Shown one piece after another: positions 35,123-44,369 of a DNA stretch of 64,000 bases; within the stretch, counting starts at the first letter, position 1, and each line of letters begins with the position of its first letter. The notes below the pieces were generated by a model. The model was given only the letters and a program-made list of their open reading frames with translations. It did not search any database and was not told the DNA's origin. The translations under genes were made by a program, and so were the position numbers. The stretch comes from Candidatus Babeliales bacterium (GTDB taxonomy: Bacteria; Babelota; Babeliae; Babelales; JACPOV01), in assembly GCA_040879965.1 (NCBI GenBank), contig JBBDJI010000012.1, forward strand, positions 124,001-188,000. Reading direction: 5' to 3'.

Positions 35123-37174
35123 ATGAAGCTTAATCGGTTTATTTTTTTACTTTCACATTTTATTGTTTTCAATTTTGCACAAGCAGTATTCATCGATCCT
35201 GGCGCAAGAAATCTTATTATACTTCTTGATTGGGAACATGAGCAATTAGATTTAAAAAAAGGAAAAGATGCTTTTGATGCGGTTACACAAAGCTTAGTAG
35301 CCGCATTAATTGAAAAAGAAAATCCTATACTTGTAAGTATGACTCCTTGGCATAATTTTGTAAAACGAAGAATTATTTTTAATGATTTTATAAATAAACC
35401 ATTAGATGAATTAGTCAAAAAATATGAATCTGAATTTCATAGCAAGGAATCTTTAACTCAGTTTTACCTTGATAGTCAAGCACTTTTAAAAACAAAAAAA
35501 GGCGATGTAAAAATAGAAAATTTTGCCTTATGTTGGGCATTAGATTTTAATCAATCAGATTGGATAATAAAAAAAATTAAAAATTTTTATTTATTAATTC
35601 CTAAAAAATATCTAACTATCCTTCATGAAAAACAAAAAATTGAGATTAATACTATTGAAGCTTATAAGCAAAATTTAGATAAAAAAGATTTAGCAGAATT
35701 TATAAAAGATTTTGATAACTTCCAATGCAAAGCTCAATTAAATGAAAATGATTTGCTTTTAGGTTTAAAAATTTCAGATAAGGAAACAGTACTGGATCCT
35801 TTTAGCTATAAAACAGTTGAAATTAAATCGCAAAGCGATTTTGCACAGGAATTTTTATCAATTTTACCTCAATTATTTGTGACTAAAAGAGATATTCCAA
35901 AAACTACCCAATTTGCTTGTTTAAATAGTTGGTATTTATACTTATTAGGTCATGGCCAAAAAGATATTATTGCTCAACTTCCAATAAAGCCGGTTAATTA
36001 TTTTCAACAATTTTTATTATTTTTGAATAGTAACATAAATACACAGTTTTTATTTTATGATACTTGTAAGATAGGCGGTATTCATTTAAAAATTCCTTAT
36101 GATCAGGAATGGTCTTACCCGTTAAGAAAGGATACGCCTTTATTAGTTACTTTGACTAAACCTATTGAATTAAATTATATATTAATTGCAAGTTCATTTT
36201 TGTATGCACCCACATATACATTATCATTAGAACTAAAATACAATCAGCTATTGCAATCATTCTATGCAAAGGCAATACAAAATTATAATGCTTTTTTTAA
36301 TTTAGCGCATAACTATCTTGAGCCGAAAACAATTAAAAAATCGATCTCTTTACCTGAAATTATTGAAAAAGTTCATCCATTTGCGCGATTTACAGCTCCT
36401 AATTTACAAGTACCAATTATTCGCTTTCCTGGAACTTCTTGGTTTTCAACCATTGAACTTGATAAAAAGCTTTTTAAACTGTCTCAAGTATTGATCGCTA
36501 CAAGGCAAGCAGAAAACAAACCAATTATAATTAACAATAAAGGTATTATTATTATTGAACCAGAAAATTTTTTTGATGATCTTAAAAATGCTCAGAAGGC
36601 AGAAATTTTAACTCAAGTTAAAATTAGCGGTAACAAATTTCCAATATTTATTCCTAATTCAAAAAAGACTTCACATTTTTATTTACAAGAAATTGATGCA
36701 CGCGATTTTGATTTAAAACAAATTATTGAAGGGTTTTTTAAAATAAGGGAATTAGAGATTCCAATTAGGTATTACATCACAAAACTAACTTGCAAAAATC
36801 CTGGTTTTTCCATTTTTAACAAAAAAAATACAATTGAATTATATGATATTGTAATTTCTCATTATGTAGGTAAAAAAAATAGAATTCATTTTAAATTTAA
36901 TGGAAAAAAATATAAAGCAATTTTAGCGCAAAATCAGTGGAATTTAAAAGAAAATGATATTGAACAAACAGATGAAATGTTCCCACCTTATATATTTAAA
37001 ATTCAAGAATCAAAGTATAAAGATTTAGTTGATTTATTACAAAAAAAAATAGAGAAACTAGAAAAAAGTAAAGAAAAAATAAAACCAGAAAAGCAAGAAG
37101 TTTCTCTTTTACATACAAAAAAATACTTGCCTAAAATTTATACAAAAAAAGTTTCATATCATACTAATAGCTAA
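35123..37174 (+). CDS. Secreted protein with caspase-like His/Cys pattern
   Basis: The product is 683 residues from ATG 35123 (AAAGAGAATTGC upstream). A signal peptide (LNRFIFLLSHFIVFNFAQA) is followed by a region rich in helices and strands. Within it, YLYLLGHGQKD (His277) and, 38 residues later, QFLFYDTCKIGG (Cys315) match the His-Gly and Asp-x-Cys arrangement of clan CD cysteine peptidases (caspase, clostripain, gingipain). No other part matches a family I know. The C-terminus is Lys/Glu-rich. The peptidase assignment is inference from two short motifs. A definite clostripain relative is encoded at 48620-50071. Confidence 0.6.
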   Translation: MKLNRFIFLLSHFIVFNFAQAVFIDPGARNLIILLDWEHEQLDLKKGKDAFDAVTQSLVAALIEKENPILVSMTPWHNFVKRRIIFNDFINKPLDELVKKYESEFHSKESLTQFYLDSQALLKTKKGDVKIENFALCWALDFNQSDWIIKKIKNFYLLIPKKYLTILHEKQKIEINTIEAYKQNLDKKDLAEFIKDFDNFQCKAQLNENDLLLGLKISDKETVLDPFSYKTVEIKSQSDFAQEFLSILPQLFVTKRDIPKTTQFACLNSWYLYLLGHGQKDIIAQLPIKPVNYFQQFLLFLNSNINTQFLFYDTCKIGGIHLKIPYDQEWSYPLRKDTPLLVTLTKPIELNYILIASSFLYAPTYTLSLELKYNQLLQSFYAKAIQNYNAFFNLAHNYLEPKTIKKSISLPEIIEKVHPFARFTAPNLQVPIIRFPGTSWFSTIELDKKLFKLSQVLIATRQAENKPIIINNKGIIIIEPENFFDDLKNAQKAEILTQVKISGNKFPIFIPNSKKTSHFYLQEIDARDFDLKQIIEGFFKIRELEIPIRYYITKLTCKNPGFSIFNKKNTIELYDIVISHYVGKKNRIHFKFNGKKYKAILAQNQWNLKENDIEQTDEMFPPYIFKIQESKYKDLVDLLQKKIEKLEKSKEKIKPEKQEVSLLHTKKYLPKIYTKKVSYHTNS

Positions 37175-37181
37175 TTGCTTA

Positions 37182-38972
37182 TTATTTTGATTCTGGCTTT
37201 TTAGTAATAATTTTTAATCCATATTCCTTTAATTGCTTATCATCAACTTTGCTCGGTGCATCCATTAAGGGATCATGTCCGCTTGCCATTTTTGGAAATG
37301 CAATTACATCACGAATCGATTTGCTATTGGTAAGCAACATTAATAAACGATCTAAGCCAAGAGCGATACCGCCATGTGGCGGAAAACCAAGTTCTTGCGC
37401 TTCTAATAAAAAGCCAAATTTTTCTTGGACTTGTTGTTCAGTTAAGCCTAATAAATCAAATATTTTCTTTTGCATTTCAGGCTTATAAATACGCATTGAA
37501 CCACCGCCTAATTCTACGCCATTTAAAACAATATCATAAGCACGTGCCTTCATTTGATCTGGCTGCAAATCCTCCCAACCTTCTTGCGGAGCAGTAAATG
37601 GATGATGAACCGCATCCCACTTGTCAGAATCTTTATCATATTGTAGTAAAGGGAAATCAATAATCCAGCAAAAATTATATATACCTTCTGGAATCATTTG
37701 TAATTCTTGTGCAATTTGCACACGCAAACGACCAAGAATTTCCCAAGCACTTTCATATTGCCCTGCTACTAAAAATAAAATATCGCCAGGTATCGCCTTT
37801 GGGCATATTGTTTTTATTTGTTCATAAAAATCTTCTGATAAAAACTTTTGTACCGGTGATTCTATTTTGCCGCCTTCTTCAATTTTCATCCATAATAAAC
37901 CTTTTGCGCCAACTTTTTGTGCCTTTTCTACCCATCTTTCAAGTTCGGAACGAGATAGTTGCTTACCTTGTAAAAGTACACCGCCAACCTTACCACCTTT
38001 ATCCAACACTGATCGCAAAAATTTTAATTCCGTATTTTCAAATAAAGGGGTAAAATTTGAAATAGTTAGGCTATATCTTAAATCAGGTTTATCAGATCCA
38101 TATATAGAAAAAGCTTCGTTATATGAAAGCCTTTTAAAAGGTGTATTGAGCGAGATATTGAAGATTTTTTTCATTATTAATGTAAACAATTCTTCAATAA
38201 GAGACTGAACATCTTTTTCTTGAATAAATGACATTTCTAAATCAAGTTGAGTAAATTCAGGTTGCCGATCGGCTCTTAAATCTTCATCACGAAAGCACCG
38301 CGCAATTTGAAAATAACGCTCTACACCACTTGCCATAAGCAATTGTTTATATAATTGAGGCGATTGTGGCAAAGCATAAAAATAACCCGATTCCATTCGA
38401 GACGGAACTAGAAATTCTCGTGCTCCTTCAGGAGTGTTTTTCGTTAAAATCGGTGTTTCAATATCATAAAAACCACGTTGTTGTAAAAATTCACGAATCA
38501 AAAAATTTATATCATTACGCAAAGATAATTTCTTTTGCATAGACGGACGACGTAAATCTAAATAACGATATTTTAATCGTAACTCTTCATCAACTTGATC
38601 TGCTTCTTCAAGAGAAAACGGTAATGATTTTGCCTTATTTAAGATATCTAACGATAATACTTGAATTTCCCAATGACCAGTTGGCATTTCAGGGTTTGTT
38701 GTTTCTTGAGTTCGTTCAATAACCGTTCCCTTAATAGAAATAACATACTCTGATCTTAAAGAATGAGCTAGGCGATGCGCTTCTGGAGAAAAATCAGGAT
38801 TAAATACAAGCTGAACAACGCCACTCCTGTCTCGTAAATCAATAAAAATTAAGCCGCCATGATCTCTTCTTCGTTGTACCCATCCAGCTAATTTTACTTC
38901 TTTATTCAAATATTTTTCATTAATTAATCCACAGCCAGTAGTTCGTTCATAATACTGCATGATTTTGCCCAT
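37182..38972 (-). CDS. aspS: Aspartyl-tRNA synthetase
   Basis: This is a class II synthetase that charges tRNA-Asp, and possibly also tRNA-Asn if no separate enzyme exists. The 596-residue product has the OB anticodon domain (LAGWVQRRRDHGGLIFIDLRDR), motif 2 (YFQIARCFRDEDLRADRQPEFTQLD, spanning about 215-240), the bacterial GAD insert (about 300-410) and motif 3 (GIALGLDRLLMLL). The size and insert are of bacterial type. An ATG at 38960 (MQYYERT) is an alternative start closer to the usual family N-terminus. The gene is convergent with the caspase-like gene, seven bases apart. Confidence 0.95.
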   Translation of the reverse strand: MGKIMQYYERTTGCGLINEKYLNKEVKLAGWVQRRRDHGGLIFIDLRDRSGVVQLVFNPDFSPEAHRLAHSLRSEYVISIKGTVIERTQETTNPEMPTGHWEIQVLSLDILNKAKSLPFSLEEADQVDEELRLKYRYLDLRRPSMQKKLSLRNDINFLIREFLQQRGFYDIETPILTKNTPEGAREFLVPSRMESGYFYALPQSPQLYKQLLMASGVERYFQIARCFRDEDLRADRQPEFTQLDLEMSFIQEKDVQSLIEELFTLIMKKIFNISLNTPFKRLSYNEAFSIYGSDKPDLRYSLTISNFTPLFENTELKFLRSVLDKGGKVGGVLLQGKQLSRSELERWVEKAQKVGAKGLLWMKIEEGGKIESPVQKFLSEDFYEQIKTICPKAIPGDILFLVAGQYESAWEILGRLRVQIAQELQMIPEGIYNFCWIIDFPLLQYDKDSDKWDAVHHPFTAPQEGWEDLQPDQMKARAYDIVLNGVELGGGSMRIYKPEMQKKIFDLLGLTEQQVQEKFGFLLEAQELGFPPHGGIALGLDRLLMLLTNSKSIRDVIAFPKMASGHDPLMDAPSKVDDKQLKEYGLKIITKKPESK

Positions 38973-39117
38973 ATTTATAAAATTGTATTCCTTTTTATAT
39001 ATCCCTAATATACCTTAAAAAAAGAACAAGCGTAAGATGAACTCAAAAGAAAAAACTAAAAATATTGTAAAAATATAGACTTTCTCTACAATTTATATTT
39101 ACTTTTTTGATAATTCT

Positions 39118-39771
39118 TTAATGAATATTTTTATACTTTTGACAAGCTTCTTTTAATTTGAGGATATATAAAAAAGTTTTCAAATCACATTCTGCATATT
39201 TTTTAGTTATATAAACAGGTGATGGCTTAAGCGAATAACAGCAAAAACCAGGAAATCCCATTTCAAAGTCTCTAAGGGTATCATTACTAAGGCTGCTAGA
39301 ATTTGTATTATATTCCCCTATTTTTAATATTTCATAATTTTTATCAACTTCAATAAAATCTATTTGATTTATAATATGAGAAGATATTACGCTAGTAAAA
39401 AAATAATTTTTTGTTTTTTTACTTTTTACTTTAATCATATGATTATTAATAAAAATAATATAATCAGAATTTAAATTAATTTTTTTTACATTTTTCTCTA
39501 TATCATATTCTCTTTGTTCTTTTACCTGCCAGTTTAAATTAAAATTATAATCTATAATTTTTAATTTTATATCTTCATTTAAAATATTAGTAAGTTTGTT
39601 TATACTCTTTTCAAAAAATTTTTCATTTGTTTTTGACTCCATTAAAATAATAGTATCTAAGCAACTTTCTAATAATGTTTTTGGTTGTTTTAATTTAAAT
39701 ATATTTTCTAATTCTGTTGCAATTAAAGGAAAATTAAAAAGAATTAAAAAATACAATAATTTTTTTAGCAT
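39118..39771 (-). CDS. Secreted protein of unknown function
   Basis: The product is 217 residues with a signal peptide (KKLLYFLILFNFPLIA) and a Lys/Asn/Ile-rich mature part that is even more AT-rich than its neighbours. No domain is recognised. It starts four bases after the stop of the outer-membrane barrel gene, so the two form an operon and the small protein may serve the barrel. A lack of strong ribosome site suggests coupling to upstream translation. Confidence 0.6.
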   Translation of the reverse strand: MLKKLLYFLILFNFPLIATELENIFKLKQPKTLLESCLDTIILMESKTNEKFFEKSINKLTNILNEDIKLKIIDYNFNLNWQVKEQREYDIEKNVKKINLNSDYIIFINNHMIKVKSKKTKNYFFTSVISSHIINQIDFIEVDKNYEILKIGEYNTNSSSLSNDTLRDFEMGFPGFCCYSLKPSPVYITKKYAECDLKTFLYILKLKEACQKYKNIH

Positions 39772-39775
39772 TTTT

Positions 39776-41767
39776 CTAAAAACGGCATTCGATACCTAAG
39801 TTTATAGTAAATGCAATATCGTCATTCAATAATGGATTATTATCATTTGTGATTCCAGTAACATCACGTCTTTCTAAAAAACGTAATTCATCTCGTGTTA
39901 ATGGTGTTCCTTTGATATCAACAAAATGACTTCCCGGTATAAATACTGAGCCAATTGCATATAACTTACAGCTATCGAAAAGTTCTGCATCAGTGAAAGC
40001 ATTAAGTTCAAGACCCAAATAATTACGGGCAAGCATCGTTGAACTCATATTAGTTGCTCTATCCCATGCACTTGTTGCTTTTTGTTGCCAATAAGCAAGA
40101 ATATTTGGGCGAATGGTAAATGTACGATCCTTATATTTTGGATACCAATGTAAAGCTGAACCAATAAAAATTAAGTTAGTAAATCCAGATATTTGAGATG
40201 GTATTCTATTTAAAACATTTCTTGCAGTAGGCACCGATAATGGACGAGGAGCCCTACCCGTACCACCAAGAAAGAATACACTTTGTACCCTCGATCCTGA
40301 ATACAATTCCTGCAATGGAATAAAACCCTTGAAATCACCATCAACATTGCTTTCATTAGGATTATTAAGATCTTGATTTGGATTTCTATCACCTGATGCT
40401 ACACCTACCGTACCGGCAATTTTTAGGCTTTTTGAGGAGTTAAGCGTATAGGCCGCATCTCCTACAAACATCCATCCTTTATAACTATTAACATAAGGAT
40501 TTCTAAATCGATTAATATCATTAAATAGTTGTGTGCCATTAACTTGACCGATTAACTGTCCATTTTGTGAAGCATCTTCTGCTGAAGTATTAATAATTTG
40601 CTGAGCAGGACTATTGGGTACATATATTGTTTTAGATCCTTGCGCATTATTATCTCTAACTCGTGAATTTACTAAAGTAACTACGCCATCTCTGTTTTCA
40701 AACTCAACATCATTTCTATCCCATCCATGCACTACTTGACGACCAACATTTATACCGGTATCAAAGCCCCATGCAAGATTATCAATAACAAACTCTCCGG
40801 CTAAGCCAAAAGTAGCTAATTTACTACTTGCATCAGAAGGAAATTCAACTATTTGTTCTGGTGCATTGTTATATAAAGCATAAGGCTCTAACGCAACAAG
40901 TCGTCCTTCCTCATTAATTGGAAACCATTTAATACGACTTGCTACAATGAAATTTAAATTACCCGGCCCTCGTTCTTGTTGTAAACGATGTCCAAATTGC
41001 TGTCCTCTAATTTTTTCACCAGTACGAGTAAAACTATCACCTCTATTTTCTACAATTGCATTATAAAGATCATAACTTAAACATCCCGGCTTAAGGTCGC
41101 CTGATAATTTAAAGCCAAATGCATATTGGTCTATTGCATTATCAGAATAAAAACCTAAAACTCGCGGACCTACGGCAAATGCATTCCCTAATGAAATGCC
41201 TCGCCCAAGTTCAAACGGAAATGCTCCTAAAGTAAAATAATGTTTCTTATCAAAATCCAAACTTAGCGCATCATTGATACAGAATTTTAACCATAATTCT
41301 CGAATCCAAACAATATGACGAGTAATTAAATGCCGATGATTTCCGAATACTGCCTCTAAAAGCCTCAAGTTCATCTCTGTAGTTTGAGCATTACTGTCCA
41401 GATTTCCCCATACCGCTTTATTTCGGAATGAAAGAAAGAATTCTGCAATATCATAGCCATACCATTCTTTGCCATATAAAAGATCAATATTATAATCGAT
41501 AGTAGATCTACTTATAATGAGCTTGTCAGCAGCAATATCATTATTCAGCCTATTAGCATTTTTTAAATAAAAACTTTCTGGCTTAAATTTAATCTGCCCC
41601 CAACCATGTAACATACCAAGATTAAATGCTAATCGTTCTTTTTTTGGCCTCTTTTTTATAGACGACTCACCTAGTTTTGAATCTTGAAGAGTAAAGCTTT
41701 CTGCAAAACTATAAGAATTTAAAAATAATGCAGCAACTAAAATGAAAATTTTTCTATGAAGTGCCAT
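39776..41767 (-). CDS. Outer-membrane beta-barrel protein
   Basis: The product is 663 residues: a signal peptide (KIFILVAALFLNSYSFA), then many alternating amphipathic strands and a C-terminal Phe preceded by a strand (FTINLGIECRF), which is the recognition signal for barrel assembly. Strand-rich blocks such as YGYDIAEFFLSFRNKAVWGNL and the closing strands loosely recall alginate-export or porin-like families, but I cannot name one. It is the first gene of an operon with a small secreted protein. It could be a porin or specialised channel; the substrate is unknown. Confidence 0.8.
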   Translation of the reverse strand: MALHRKIFILVAALFLNSYSFAESFTLQDSKLGESSIKKRPKKERLAFNLGMLHGWGQIKFKPESFYLKNANRLNNDIAADKLIISRSTIDYNIDLLYGKEWYGYDIAEFFLSFRNKAVWGNLDSNAQTTEMNLRLLEAVFGNHRHLITRHIVWIRELWLKFCINDALSLDFDKKHYFTLGAFPFELGRGISLGNAFAVGPRVLGFYSDNAIDQYAFGFKLSGDLKPGCLSYDLYNAIVENRGDSFTRTGEKIRGQQFGHRLQQERGPGNLNFIVASRIKWFPINEEGRLVALEPYALYNNAPEQIVEFPSDASSKLATFGLAGEFVIDNLAWGFDTGINVGRQVVHGWDRNDVEFENRDGVVTLVNSRVRDNNAQGSKTIYVPNSPAQQIINTSAEDASQNGQLIGQVNGTQLFNDINRFRNPYVNSYKGWMFVGDAAYTLNSSKSLKIAGTVGVASGDRNPNQDLNNPNESNVDGDFKGFIPLQELYSGSRVQSVFFLGGTGRAPRPLSVPTARNVLNRIPSQISGFTNLIFIGSALHWYPKYKDRTFTIRPNILAYWQQKATSAWDRATNMSSTMLARNYLGLELNAFTDAELFDSCKLYAIGSVFIPGSHFVDIKGTPLTRDELRFLERRDVTGITNDNNPLLNDDIAFTINLGIECRF

Positions 41768-41967
41768 GTGCTCTCAATCATTATAATTTAATAATTAGTT
41801 ATATTTTTGTATATCTCTAGATCACTTCATAACTACTAGCTTTTTTGAATGATTTTTATGCTAAAGATTTTCCCTGTTTTGTCAAATAAAAACAGAAAAA
41901 TAATCCTACTTTTTTGCATAATTTGTTACTATTTATATAGTTTTTAAATTTAATAGGATTTTTATCA

Positions 41968-42864
41968 ATGAAACAAAAAAAACAATCGCTACTCCTAGGT
42001 GCTCATATGTCAATTGCTGGTGGACTGCAAAAAGCAATAGAAAGAGGGGAGTCTATTGGCTGTACCTGTATTCAAATTTTTACTAAAAGCAATAAACAAT
42101 GGGCTGCAAAAAAATTAACTGAAGAAGATATTAATAACTTTAAAAATGCTGCAAAAAATTCCACTATTATTAAAAGCATTGTGGCGCATGCAGGTTATCT
42201 AATAAATATTGGATCTCCAAATGAATTAGTAAATAAAAAGTCAGTAGAGTCGCTAATGGCAGAATTATTACGATGTGAAATGCTAAATATTCCTTATCTT
42301 ATTTTACATCCTGGAGCCCATCTGTATTCTTCTGAATCCGATTGCATAAACTTGATTGCTAAAAACTTAAATCTAATTCTCTCAGAAAACCCAGGAAATA
42401 CTACAATTTTGCTTGAGAATACTGCAGGACAAGGCTCAAATATTGGATACACTTTTGAGCAACTCAAAAAAATATATGAGAAAGTTATTGATAAAAAAAG
42501 AGTAAATTTCTGCCTAGATACTTGTCATGCTTTCGCCGCAGGTTATGATTTTTCCACGCCTAAAGAGTACCAACAAATGTGGATTCATTTTGATGAAACT
42601 CTTGGCTTAGAAAATCTTAAAGCTATTCATATTAATGACTCAAAATTTGGTTTAGGTTTACAGAAAGATAGACATGCTAATATAGGTGAAGGGAAAATAG
42701 ACCTAGAAGCATTTAGATTATTATTCAATGATGAACGTTTTTTTGATGTACCAAAAATTCTAGAAACTCCAAAAGAAGAAGGACTTAAAGAAGATATAAA
42801 AAATATGAATACAATAAAAAATCTTCTTTCTTCATCTACCCGAAAAAAATTAATAGTTTTTTAA
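41968..42864 (+). CDS. nfo: Endonuclease IV (AP endonuclease)
   Basis: The enzyme cuts DNA 5' of abasic sites in base excision repair, using a three-zinc centre. The 298-residue product shows the family blocks: GAHMSIAGG, HPGAH, LLENTAGQG, CLDTCHAFAAGYD, HINDSK and the DRHANIGEG signature. The length is normal. The start has ATAGG upstream. Together with a family 4 uracil-DNA glycosylase at 47915-48502, the window encodes two steps of the same repair pathway. A structured non-coding segment follows the stop. Confidence 0.95.
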   Translation: MKQKKQSLLLGAHMSIAGGLQKAIERGESIGCTCIQIFTKSNKQWAAKKLTEEDINNFKNAAKNSTIIKSIVAHAGYLINIGSPNELVNKKSVESLMAELLRCEMLNIPYLILHPGAHLYSSESDCINLIAKNLNLILSENPGNTTILLENTAGQGSNIGYTFEQLKKIYEKVIDKKRVNFCLDTCHAFAAGYDFSTPKEYQQMWIHFDETLGLENLKAIHINDSKFGLGLQKDRHANIGEGKIDLEAFRLLFNDERFFDVPKILETPKEEGLKEDIKNMNTIKNLLSSSTRKKLIVF

Positions 42865-42868
42865 ATAG

Positions 42869-42939
42869 TAATAGCCCAGAAACCATAGTGCTAAGAAGGA
42901 ATTGTAGTAAAACAATCCAAAAATGGCTCTGAGCTATTA
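42869..42939 (+). other. Structured element in a 318-base gap
   Basis: In the gene-free stretch 42865-43182 the first 75 bases fold into nested stems: TAATAGCCCAGA (42869-42880) with TCTGAGCTATTA (42928-42939), 11 of 12 pairs; CCAT (42883) with ATGG (42923); and GGAATTGT (42898) with ACAATCC (42912), one bulge. It starts four bases after the nfo stop. It could be a terminator-like fold, a small RNA or a remnant. The rest of the gap shows nothing I recognise, including no tRNA. Confidence 0.4.
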
Positions 42940-43182
42940 CCCACAAATATAGCAGTGCTTCTAACCATACTACCTTTAGAACCAGCCTGCCACAGGAAAT
43001 TTCAAAATATCTCGTAAATAAGTGTTACCATTTTGATACAAATCAACACAAATTCAATAAAATTTATTAACCCAAATTACGCAACAACAAAATTTGATTA
43101 GGTTTTTAAGTAATTTCTTATAATATTAGATGATTTTTTTTAAAAACAACAAGAAAGCAACAGAATTTAAAAAATAGTCGCA

Positions 43183-44214
43183 CTATATGATTTTTACCGA
43201 ATTATTCTTTTTACAAATAGAATATCCCCAGGAAAACAGTAGTATAATTGCAAGGAATGTAAAGGTTATAAGATCTATACTATTAAGAGCAACCAATATG
43301 CTTGTTCCACATAATATAGTTGATATACAAAGAATATATCCTAATATTTGGTTTTTACTCCAACCTCTCTGTTGCAAATACATGGAAAAATGATCTGGGC
43401 TGCCATAATAAAATGGTATACCTTTATATGATCGAATCAAAATTAAAGCACTTACTTCTAAAAGTGGTATTAGCAAAATAATAATCGGTGTTAAAAAACC
43501 ATAAGGATTGTAAGTACTCCAGTTAAATAAAAAAGGTACCGTTCCCAAAAAACCTCCTATAAAAAGAGAACCTGCATCGCCTAGATATATTTTTGCCGGA
43601 GGACGGTTATACCAAAAAAAAGCAATCAACGGCCCTAAAAAACAAGTTAATAATAAAGATAAATTATCCTGGCCAAAAAAAATCGCAATAAGAAAGAGTG
43701 TTATACAGGCGGCAGAGGCTAATAAACTTGTTAACCCATCCATGACATCAACTAAATTAAATGCATTTGTAACTATTAATATCCATAATGCGGATATAGG
43801 AATATTCCAAATATTATTGAGAAAAAAGCTTTCTTTGAGATAAATACCGGATTTTAAAAAGCAAAAAGCCACAATTAATTGCCAAAAAAATTTTTGATAT
43901 GGTTTAATCTGTAAAATATCATCAATTAATCCAAGAAAAAGTAATAATGTCGAACCTATTAACAATAAAAATATTTTATTTTCAAAGGGAAACACAATTG
44001 CAAGAGTGGCAATAAAGCCTATATATAAAGCAATTCCTCCTAAATAAGGCGTAGGTTTTTTATGTTTTTTTATTTTCCCATCTGGAACATCCATTATATT
44101 CAATTTTATTGCAATGCGAGAAAAAATAGGAATTAGATACCATGTCATTAAAAATGAAATAAGCGACGAAAGAAATAATTTAATAGCTAAAAAAAGCTTT
44201 ACCGACAGCATCAT
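43183..44214 (-). CDS. WecA/TagO-type polyprenyl-phosphate sugar-1-P transferase
   Basis: The enzyme loads a sugar phosphate (usually GlcNAc-1-P) onto undecaprenyl phosphate, starting polysaccharide synthesis. The product is a polytopic membrane protein of 343 residues with the superfamily motifs DVPDGKIKKHKKPTPYLGG, LGLIDD, NAFNLVDVMDGL and GDAGSLFIGG. The late cytoplasmic loop reads GSPDHFSMYLQQRG, where WecA enzymes have a His-rich motif, so the exact sugar is uncertain. MraY is less likely because its pentapeptide-specific motifs are missing. I chose ATG 44214, since AAAGGTG before it is a ribosome site that includes the alternative GTG at 44223. Confidence 0.85.
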   Translation of the reverse strand: MMLSVKLFLAIKLFLSSLISFLMTWYLIPIFSRIAIKLNIMDVPDGKIKKHKKPTPYLGGIALYIGFIATLAIVFPFENKIFLLLIGSTLLLFLGLIDDILQIKPYQKFFWQLIVAFCFLKSGIYLKESFFLNNIWNIPISALWILIVTNAFNLVDVMDGLTSLLASAACITLFLIAIFFGQDNLSLLLTCFLGPLIAFFWYNRPPAKIYLGDAGSLFIGGFLGTVPFLFNWSTYNPYGFLTPIIILLIPLLEVSALILIRSYKGIPFYYGSPDHFSMYLQQRGWSKNQILGYILCISTILCGTSILVALNSIDLITFTFLAIILLFSWGYSICKKNNSVKII

Positions 44215-44295
44215 ACTCGGCACCTTTTTGTCAAAAATCGTAATAATATCCTAATGTCTTCTATTTTGCACTATACAAAAGAATAAACAAAATAA

Positions 44296-44346
44296 AAATG
44301 ATGATTTTTTCATTAAGTTTTTTTAGATATGAAAAAATCATCATTT
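44296..44346 (-). terminator. Intrinsic terminator after infB
   Basis: AAATGATGATTTTTTCAT (44296-44313) and its exact reverse complement (44329-44346) form an 18-pair perfect stem 24 bases past the infB stop. On the minus strand it is followed by TTATTTTGTTT, a U-rich tail. Confidence 0.75.
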
Positions 44347-44369
44347 AAATAAAAAAATAAGCTATACGA

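Noticed and set aside
42940-43182. Possible tRNA or tRNA remnant in the gap after nfo
   Set aside because: No T-arm GGTTCRA-type sequence or acceptor pairing could be found.
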